Assembly (NCBI GenBank): GCA_942493075.1
Contig: OW818681.1
Span: 4,464,001-4,528,000, forward strand
From: JBBQYD01 sp942493075
GTDB taxonomy: Bacteria; Verrucomicrobiota; Verrucomicrobiia; Limisphaerales; UBA8199
Direction of reading: 5' to 3'
DNA length: 64,000 nucleotides
The notes under the pieces are model-generated. The model saw only the letters and a list, made by a program, of their open reading frames with translations, was not told the origin of the DNA and ran no database searches. Position numbers and translations under genes: made by a program. Shown here one piece after another: positions 44,526 to 52,000 of this stretch (position 1 is the first letter of the stretch; each line of letters begins with the position of its first letter).

Positions 44526-45587
44526 TCAGGATTTGAGGAACTCTTCGAGCGTCGATTTGGTGATCCGCCATGCCGTCCCGATTTTCTTGCCTTTGAGGCT
44601 GCCATCCGCGAGCGCGGCAAGGACATCTGTTTCGCTGACGTTGAGAAACTTGGCAGCTTCTGTAGGAGTCATGAGCTCGGGCATGCCACCGCCGGCACCG
44701 ACGACCGGCGGTGTGGCACCCGGCTGCGAGGAAGGGGCTTGCAACGCAGCAGCGATCTGCTGGCCGATGGCAAGACCGGCGCCGAGCTCCGCCGCGGTTC
44801 CAGCCATGCCTCCGCCTTGGGCCTTGCCGAGACTCTCGGCCATTTGAAATTTCACGTAATCGTTCAAGTTCCCAATCGCAGTCATGCTGGTGCGTTTGTC
44901 GATTGCCTGCTCCACCTCGGGCGGGACTGAAACGTTCTCCAATATGAAACTGGGAATCTCCAGGCCATACTTGGCGGACATCGCCGGATTGATTAACGGC
45001 AGCAACGCCTCTCCCAAATCCTGGTACCGCGACGCCACATCCAGAACAGGAAGCCCGGCGGACGCGAGCGCATCGGTAAAAATGCTTACCACGCGTGAAC
45101 GCATGGTGTCGGCAAACTCGTCCAGGCGGAAATGATGATCGGTGCCAGCCACCTCTTTGAGGAACAACCTGGGATCGATGATTTTGAAATCGAAAGTGCC
45201 GTAGGCCCGCACGCGAACGATGCCAAAGTCTTTATCGCGCATCATCACCGGGTTGGCGGTGCCCCATTTATTCCCTGTGAACAAACGGGTGTTCACATAA
45301 TAAACATCTGCTTTGAAGGGCGATTCAAAGCCGTACTTCCAGCCTTTGAGCGTGGACAATATGGGAATGTTATCAGTCGTGAGGGTATGCTTGCCGGGAC
45401 CAAACGTATCGCCGAACTGACCCAGGTAAACGAACTGAGCCACCTGCGATTCGCGCACGATCAGTTGCGCGCCTCGCTTGATTTCCTTGTCCTGGTCGGG
45501 AAACCGAAACGACAGTGTGTCCCGTGAGTCATCCTCCCACTGGATGATTTCCAGCAACTGGGTCCTCAGATAGTCCATTAATCCCAT
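44526..45587 (-). CDS. SPFH-domain protein with C-terminal excisionase-like HTH
   Basis: 353 residues from the ATG at 45587, supported by an AAAAGGA ribosome site; the upstream frame is non-conserved. The N-terminal MGLMDYLRTQLLEIIQWED and the central SPFH/Band-7 domain (GFESPFKADVYYVNTRLFTGNKWGT, VRVRAYGTFDFKI) match the YdjI/virion-core type. An Ala/Gly/Gln-rich linker leads to a C-terminal 50-residue domain, MTPTEAAKFLNVSETDVLAALADG then GTAWRITKSTLEEFL, which is an excisionase/MerR-like helix-turn-helix. SPFH proteins form membrane or cytosolic cages; an attached DNA- or peptide-binding HTH is unusual. Confidence 0.85.
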   Translation of the reverse strand: MGLMDYLRTQLLEIIQWEDDSRDTLSFRFPDQDKEIKRGAQLIVRESQVAQFVYLGQFGDTFGPGKHTLTTDNIPILSTLKGWKYGFESPFKADVYYVNTRLFTGNKWGTANPVMMRDKDFGIVRVRAYGTFDFKIIDPRLFLKEVAGTDHHFRLDEFADTMRSRVVSIFTDALASAGLPVLDVASRYQDLGEALLPLINPAMSAKYGLEIPSFILENVSVPPEVEQAIDKRTSMTAIGNLNDYVKFQMAESLGKAQGGGMAGTAAELGAGLAIGQQIAAALQAPSSQPGATPPVVGAGGGMPELMTPTEAAKFLNVSETDVLAALADGSLKGKKIGTAWRITKSTLEEFLKS

Positions 45588-45775
45588 AATTATTCCTTTT
45601 GTGTACGGCGGCACTATCCTCTTCCTGGTCAAAACTGAAAAGTATAATTGTTGAGGAAAATTGTAGTCACGAGGCAATCATGAGGAAAGCAGCCCCAGAA
45701 CCGAGATGTCTGGGAGTAATCCAGCACGGAAGTGCCGGACATCACCCGGGCATTCCTTCGGAAACAGCCGAAATG

Positions 45776-45902
45776 TCACGCAAAGACGCCGAGACGCCAA
45801 GAAAACAAGAAAAGAAACTAATCTGCCTTAGTTTGCCAGGTGTTTAAAACTTTAGTTCCCGTTTTTCCTTAAAACCTTCGCGTCTTGGCGTCTTGGCGTG
45901 AT
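45776..45902. repeat. Imperfect inverted repeat with CGTCTTGGCGTCTTGGCGTG arm
   Basis: The left arm 45776-45803 (TCACGCAAAGACGCCGAGACG...) and right arm 45874-45902 (ACCTTCGCGTCTTGGCGTCT...) are imperfect reverse complements around a 70 bp AT-richer centre. Each arm is itself a short tandem of a GACGCCAA-type unit. Similar CTTTGCGTC/CTTGGCGTC hairpins are common intergenic repeats in many bacteria (recollection). Likely a REP- or MITE-like element. Confidence 0.6.
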
Positions 45903-46270
45903 TACATTACTTGGGGCTGTTTTCAGGAAGTTCAGGACCACCATATTTGTCAGCAAATTCGTTATGAAAGGCATAAATGCCTACTTAAACTTGAGGTCAT
46001 CACAGCCCCAGATCACAGGTTTCATATCCGCTTCTTACCTGGGTTTCAGCATTTGTCAATACTTCTTATATTGAGTCTCAGCAATGTGCGCGAATCGTCC
46101 TTTAACGGCACGGTTTCCCATCCGAGCTCCCCAAAACGCGTAGCGCATGCTGACTTTTGCAACGCCGCTTGCGGTCTTGGACTGCTGTAGTCCTCTACAG
46201 CTTTTTCGTAGGAACGCCTTCCCGCCATGGTGCACAACCGATCTCCGTATCACCCGAACCACGATCTCCC

Positions 46271-46395
46271 CAACACCAACGGTGTTGTGTCCCAAAGCCC
46301 GGGGTTGATCGTTCAGAGCCGAAGCGAAGCGGAGGCGCGGAACGATCTACCCCGGGACCAAGCCCCCCAAATTCACAACCCCAACGCGGGTTGTG
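46271..46395. repeat. Symmetric three-hairpin intergenic element
   Basis: A central inverted repeat (46298-46314 CCCGGGGTTGATCGTTC with 46340-46356, 16 of 17 matching) is flanked by hairpins AACACC-AAC-GGTGTT (46272-46286) and CACAACCC...GGGTTGTG (46374-46395). The two halves are also broadly mirror images, so the whole unit is a large imperfect palindrome. It looks like a mobile or structural repeat of the kind linked to REP-associated transposases in Planctomycetes/Verrucomicrobiota, but no transposase is present. Confidence 0.6.
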
Positions 46396-46478
46396 CCTCA
46401 TTCAGAACGCATGTACAGTTCAGATTTCAGAAGGACACACCCTTGCAGGTGCGTTCAACCGACGCTGGTATGCTCCGT

Positions 46479-46511
46479 CCATGCCGTTCCGGTTTCTCCG
46501 GAACGGCATGG
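46479..46511 (-). terminator. Strong hairpin after the 774-residue secreted protein gene
   Basis: A perfect 14 bp stem (CCATGCCGTTCCGG / CCGGAACGGCATGG) with a 5 nt loop, starting 16 bp after the stop at 46528. No T-run follows, so it is terminator-like rather than a textbook intrinsic terminator. Confidence 0.65.
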
Positions 46512-46527
46512 AGCTGATCCTCTATTG

Positions 46528-48852
46528 TCAGGAGTTGGGACGGATGACTGTAACACGGTAGAACCGGCGGGTAGCCGGTCCTGCCGGATCGGCCAGCACC
46601 ATGTCACTACCATTCCCTGTGATACTCAGGGCCACTTTCCATGTCTCATCCTGAAGAGAGTCCTTGTATTCCAGGACATAAGTCAGCCCGGTCCCGGTTG
46701 GAACTGCGAAGGTGATTTCTCCCCCGTTAAACACAGGCAACGGGGCGAACAAATCGGAAGGCAATACCGGATCAGACAGCACAACGAAGTTAATGTTAGA
46801 AACAGTGCTCCCCGCTGTGACCTGGATAGTTGCCGCTTCGGCAAAGGTGGCTGCCTTCGGATACCATTGTATGCTGTTCGAGTATCCAAAGGAGACCCAG
46901 CGGACCTTGTAGGAACCAGGCGGGATGTAAGTGGCGAGATACCGTGTGGTACCCATGGAGTTGATCATGTTGGTTCCCACCGACTCCCCGGTCGCGGCAT
47001 CATACCATTCGAAGTTTCCCATCGCACCATGACCATAAGGCCCTGAGCCGCCGATGGTAATCACGTTGCCTTCGATCTGACCATGCGTTGGAGCATTCAC
47101 CACGTCGAGCATCAAGAAGCTGGTCGCTGCTCCTTCAGTGCCAGCTTGTGCGTGGAAAAGATAGCGGCCCGGTGGTGTGCCCTCCGGAACAGGCAATGTC
47201 CATGTAGCGGAGCGATTCGCAGAATCCCAAACCTGCCCCTCCATCGAAAAGGACGACATTCCTTCATAACCGATCCAGCCCAAGCTTTCGGTTGCCTGCC
47301 AGAAAAGGAAGTTTGTGCTCTTGCCGGAGTTGTCGGCCACCCCCGGATTAATTGAAGCGTTGGTAACTCGCGGGGCGTCAGGTAACTCCACATGAACAGT
47401 CAAGGTTCGACTCAAGCCATCCGCGGATGTGAATATCAAATGCGCTGTGCCGTTGTCTTTTGCGAAAAACCGCAGGCCGAAATTGCCGTGGTATGTGTCA
47501 ACAACATTCGGGTTATCGCTGGCCGCGGACACCACCGGCGGGGTGGCGACCACGTGCAACTGCGGAAAGTCTGCGCCTGTATTATCAATCACTCTGAAGG
47601 TGAACTCCGAGGTGAACTCCCCTTGTTTGATCACCTTCATAGCGGTCACCGGCGCCTGATCTGAGTTCGTCGAAAAAAGAATGTCGGAGGTCGTTCGCAC
47701 ATCCACCACGAATGGGGCGAATCGTGCATAGGAATGGTCTTCCAAGGTTTGAGCCATTCCTGCATGTTTCCCGGCTGCGAGGGTCGAAGTGTCCAGTTCC
47801 ACGGCGAAGCCACCCGAGCGGGTTAGCCTGGGCAGTTCAGGAGACGTGGGGATGGGCATTGTCAGCATCATGCTCACTCCACCTGCTGAGCTGAAGCCAT
47901 TCATGAAGTCCACTTCGAACGGTTGCAGGAATTTCTGGCCCCGCAGCATGATGGTCTCCGAATTATTTGCGGTGAAGAGAAAGTGCGGAGAGGTAACCGT
48001 GAACAACAAATCTCCCTCGCTTTCAACACTGCCGGCCATAACGTACACCCGACCGCTGGTCATCGGCTCCACGATGCGCACCACGATTTGAGTCGGGGTC
48101 CAGGATTCGATCTGAGGTTGTGCGATTGGCGCGCTGGAGGTTCCCGCAACGAGATCGGCCGGACAGATTCCGATATATACCTGCCCGGTGATGCTTCCGA
48201 AGTTATTGCCGCGCAGTGTGACCTTCCCGCTGTTGGTTGTGGAGTAGTATGGTCCCGCTGAGGGGCTGACTCCTGCGATAGCCGGGAGTGCCCCTGGCGT
48301 CAGCCCGGTCCCGGCAAGGCTGATGCCATGCAGAACGAGATAACCATTCTCGCCGATCCGGCTGACAGCAAGGCGCACCAACCGCACGGCCTCAGAGGGC
48401 ATCACCACAGTGGTATTATACGAGCTTGTGCCCTCGGTGATCGAACTGCCATCCGGGTTCCACGCGGTGAGGCGCTTCACCTGGCCATCAGCCAAGGCAT
48501 AGTCCAGTTGCACCGCGACGGACTTTGAGTCAAAGGCATAAGTGGAATCCAAGGTCACGCCCAAGGTTAAGGTCTTGCCGCTTACCCCGGGGACCGAGAG
48601 GTTCTGATAGACCAATATGCCTTTGTAATCATACTGGTTCGGATTGAGGGGAAACCCAGGGTTGAGCTGGGGGTTCCAGGAACCCAAGCGTGGGGAGGTG
48701 CGCCAATGAGCTATGCCAGAAGAGAAGTTGCCATTCTGCAACAACTCGGCAGCGGTTGTCGAAATGAGCGCAGCGCAGGCGATAGCTACCCCCGTGATTA
48801 TTTTAGGGGAAAAGCCAACGAGAGATCTTGAGAGAGGCCAGATCTGATTCAT
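46528..48852 (-). CDS. Large secreted protein with IPT/TIG-like domain
   Basis: 774 residues with a signal peptide (GVAIACAALISTTAAE). Directly after it LLQNGNFSSGIAHWRT is the start of a carbohydrate-binding-like (CBM4/9-type) beta-sandwich, about 36-180. An IPT/TIG-like domain follows (AIAGVSPSAGPYYSTTNSG, VTLRGNNFGSITGQVYIG; about 190-290), then further beta domains and a C-terminal module (YVLEYKDSLQDETWKVAL ... RRFYRVTV) shared with other secreted proteins here. No catalytic motif was seen. It is divergent from the LamG protein with 160 bp between them. Confidence 0.82.
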   Translation of the reverse strand: MNQIWPLSRSLVGFSPKIITGVAIACAALISTTAAELLQNGNFSSGIAHWRTSPRLGSWNPQLNPGFPLNPNQYDYKGILVYQNLSVPGVSGKTLTLGVTLDSTYAFDSKSVAVQLDYALADGQVKRLTAWNPDGSSITEGTSSYNTTVVMPSEAVRLVRLAVSRIGENGYLVLHGISLAGTGLTPGALPAIAGVSPSAGPYYSTTNSGKVTLRGNNFGSITGQVYIGICPADLVAGTSSAPIAQPQIESWTPTQIVVRIVEPMTSGRVYVMAGSVESEGDLLFTVTSPHFLFTANNSETIMLRGQKFLQPFEVDFMNGFSSAGGVSMMLTMPIPTSPELPRLTRSGGFAVELDTSTLAAGKHAGMAQTLEDHSYARFAPFVVDVRTTSDILFSTNSDQAPVTAMKVIKQGEFTSEFTFRVIDNTGADFPQLHVVATPPVVSAASDNPNVVDTYHGNFGLRFFAKDNGTAHLIFTSADGLSRTLTVHVELPDAPRVTNASINPGVADNSGKSTNFLFWQATESLGWIGYEGMSSFSMEGQVWDSANRSATWTLPVPEGTPPGRYLFHAQAGTEGAATSFLMLDVVNAPTHGQIEGNVITIGGSGPYGHGAMGNFEWYDAATGESVGTNMINSMGTTRYLATYIPPGSYKVRWVSFGYSNSIQWYPKAATFAEAATIQVTAGSTVSNINFVVLSDPVLPSDLFAPLPVFNGGEITFAVPTGTGLTYVLEYKDSLQDETWKVALSITGNGSDMVLADPAGPATRRFYRVTVIRPNS

Positions 48853-48927
48853 GTAAGGAGTTAAGCAAAGTGTCGGAACATCTTACAAGCTAATCTTTAA
48901 AGGGAGAGAGATGTCAGGGCCTACTGG

Positions 48928-48943
48928 GTGCATATTTATGCAC
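48928..48943. promoter_or_regulatory. Perfect palindrome in the divergent promoter region
   Basis: GTGCATA-TT-TATGCAC, two 7 bp arms with a 2 bp spacer, lies midway between the divergent starts at 48852 and 49013. Size and symmetry fit a dimeric repressor or activator site that could control both secreted-protein genes. No binding protein is identified. Confidence 0.5.
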
Positions 48944-49012
48944 ACTCTATGCCACCGAGGCCTCGTGATGTGTGTTTGATAATGGGCTGGAGCTCAGCAT
49001 CATAGGAATGAA

Positions 49013-52000
49013 ATGGCACAAAAAAGGAGCCGGTGGAGTAAAGCGAAAAAGATTGACCCCAAGCCGTTGGTCAGCTTCAATAGTTCCTTAATGAAAATTC
49101 AGCATAAAATCTTAGGAAGGCTCCTGGCCTCTGCCATCGCCGGCCTCGGCATGGTTCACATGGCTCAGGCCGATTATCCAGCTACCGTGCTGGCTGACCA
49201 GCCTGCCGGTTACTGGCGGCTTGATGATGTTCCATCTCTTCTACCGGATATTTCAGTCCTCAACAAAGGCTCTGCTGGAACCAGTGCCGACGGCATCTTT
49301 ACTGGGTATGTAGGTCGAGAAGAAGACGGCGCCCTGAACGGCAGCACGGATAAAGCCATGCGCTTCTGGGGCAACATCGCAGAAGTAAGCCGGGTTCTGA
49401 TGGGCGGGAAGGAGAACTTCAATTTCACCGGCACCACGGCTTTCACTCTGGAAGCCTGGGTTAAACCGATGATCGGACTCACCAGTTCAAGCGGCACGCA
49501 ACGACTGATATCCAATGGTTCCGGGCAGAATGGCTACGGTTTTGGAATGCAGAATCACAACACCCTGCGGATAACCGGGCATAGCGTCGCCGATGTCACC
49601 TCAGATGCGATGGCGACCCCATTTGCGAGCAACCAGTGGTATCATGTCGCCATGGTGCGCAGCAACACGAGCGTGTACTTCTACGTGAACGGCACGCAAC
49701 TGGGCAACCCCAAGACGCTCTCGAACGTCAAGAATTCCACCAACGCCCTTGCGATAGGCCGCAGCCCGCAAGGGGCCGGAGGTGAGGGCTTTACAGGGGT
49801 TATTGACGAGCCAGCAGTCTATCCCGCTGCGCTCCCGGCCGAACGCATCGCGGCGCATTATCAGGCGGGACTTAACAATGGTGCTGGTTACGAAGCCACC
49901 ATTCTGGCGGATGCCCCGGTCGGCTATTGGCGCCTCAACGAACCGAAAAGGGTGGAATCCACCTCGGTGATCGCAAATCTCGGCAGCCTTGGGGCAGCGG
50001 CAAACGGAAACGTGTTCGGCACACCTGGCAGCTTGGAGAGTGGTGTAGCAGGAGCCGTCGCAGGTGATGCAAACCCGGCGATGAATTTCGCTGGAACAGA
50101 TGCTCACATCGACGTTCCCCACCTTGCCGGGCTCAATACGCCCAGCTACTCAGTCGAATGCTGGGTCAGACTTAATTCCTACACGGGAACCGCTTCGCCC
50201 ATCACCAGCCGCCAGAGCATCACCGGCACCGAAGCGAGTGGCTACATTTTGTATGCGTACCCGGTCAGCAATCAACCGCGCTGGGAATTCTGGAACGGAA
50301 ACGGCTCCGCCTGGGGTGCCGCGAATGCCGGAGCTGCGGATGGCGTGCTGAACAAGTGGACTCACCTGGTCGCAACCTATGATGCTGCCACAAAGCAGTC
50401 GCTGCTGTATGTCGATGGCAAGGTTTCTCGCGGCCTGACGAACGCGCCGCAAATGCTGAACCGCACGACCCCGCTCCGGATTGGCGCGGGAAGCTCCGAG
50501 CTCCTTTTTGGCCAGTACTTCTTCAATGGCGCTATCGATGAGGTGGCTGTTTATCCGGCGGCGCTTTCGCCGCAGCGGGTCCAGGCGCACTATGAGGCGG
50601 CTACGGGAACCGCACCGGCAGTTAGCGGTCCCGGATTGGCCTTTCAACCGAGTGGGCAGACCAATTGGGCACCCCACACGATCAATGTCAGTTGCGTGGT
50701 GACGGGCAGTCTGCCCATGGCCCTCCAGTGGTATCGCGTGGGCACTGATGGCGTGACAGTCACCCCGGTTGCCGGTGCCACAAACATGGTGCTGACGCTT
50801 TCGTCCACGAGCCAAACAATGAATGGCGAGTATTACGTGACCGCCTCGAACGCCGGTGGCTCAGTCGATTCGTCACGGGCTTATGTGGAACTGATTCCGC
50901 AGGCTGCTCCACAGGTTACATTGGATGTGCCCTCCGAAACGCCTGTTTATACGGGCGGCACCGCAGGCATCCCGCTGATCGTCACAAACACGCCGCCTTT
51001 CGCGTACCAATGGCAATCCAATTCCGTAAACATTCCCGATGGCACGAACCAGGTTCTGGCTATTCGGAATGTGCAGTCCTCATACGGCTCGGCTGTTTAC
51101 CAGGCCCGCATCACCAATCCAGCGGGTAATGTGACAAGCGCCTCTGGGTCTATCTCAGTGAAGACCGCTCCAGCCTCCACCTACGCCGCAGTAATGACTG
51201 CGATGAACCCGCTGGCTTTCTGGCGCTTCGGCGAAGTATCCGGGAATGTGGCTTTCGATTATTGGGGCGGCAAACCGGCCTATTTCTTTAACGCAATGCA
51301 GGGGGCCTCAGGCGCACTACTGCAGGATGACGATGGTGCTTTCGCTACCATGGGATCAGGCTCCTATGCACGGACCATCGAATCTGCTCCATTCAACTTC
51401 ACGGGTGTCCAACCCTTCACATTGGCGGCCTGGGTTCGCGCGGACCAGTTCCCCACCGGCGGCCGGGCACGGCTGTTCTCCACCCGGCAACAGACCGGCG
51501 TGAGTGGCGGCTACGGATTAGGCTTCCTCAATAACAACACACTGCGGTTTACCGGGTATGGCGTGGCCGATGCGGATGCCAGCGTGCCGTCATTTGCGGT
51601 AGGGGAATGGTATCACATCGCAGCGGTTCGAAGTAACACAACGGTTTACCTGTATATCAATGGGGCTCTCGCCAACAGTGGCAATGTGGCCAACATCCGG
51701 TCTTCGAGCCAGTCGCTGCAGTTCGGCGGAAATCCCAACTTCGTCGCGGCAACTGATGAGGAACCGTTTAGCGGCACGATTGACGATGCGGCCGTGTTCG
51801 ATCGCGCGCTGACCAGCCTGGAGGTGAGTGCCTTGTATTCGGCTCGCCAGGGAGCCCTGAACCCACCGTTCATTACGCAAGAGCCTGTGAGCGCCAAGGT
51901 GTACGTGGGGGGGACCGCTCGTTTTGCAGTGAAGGCTGACGGCAGCGCACCCCTTGCATACCAGTGGTTCACCAATGGTGTAGCACTCACTGGGGCGACC

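Larger units (their letters stand above)
45588..46527. other. 940 bp non-coding region with several inverted repeats
   Basis: Between the SPFH gene start and the stop of the 774-residue secreted protein there is no convincing gene; short frames lack ribosome sites or protein signatures. Separate entries describe an inverted repeat (45776-45902), a three-hairpin element (46271-46395) and a terminator-like hairpin (46479-46511). The promoter of the SPFH/zinc-ribbon unit must lie in the first part. Confidence 0.6.

Noticed and set aside
43867..44847. 326-codon open frame antisense to the zinc-ribbon and SPFH genes
   Set aside because: Shadow frame; the opposite strand has zinc ribbons and an SPFH domain with ribosome sites.
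44526..45587. Toxin-antitoxin or phage repressor assignment for the HTH-bearing protein
   Set aside because: The HTH is a C-terminal extension of a clear SPFH domain, so a free-standing repressor or antitoxin does not fit.
46195..46401. 68-codon frame across the three-hairpin element
   Set aside because: It is a by-product of palindromic repeat DNA, with no ribosome site; treated as non-coding.
45588..46527. CRISPR array
   Set aside because: The repeats are inverted and unequal, not regularly spaced direct repeats, and no cas gene is near.
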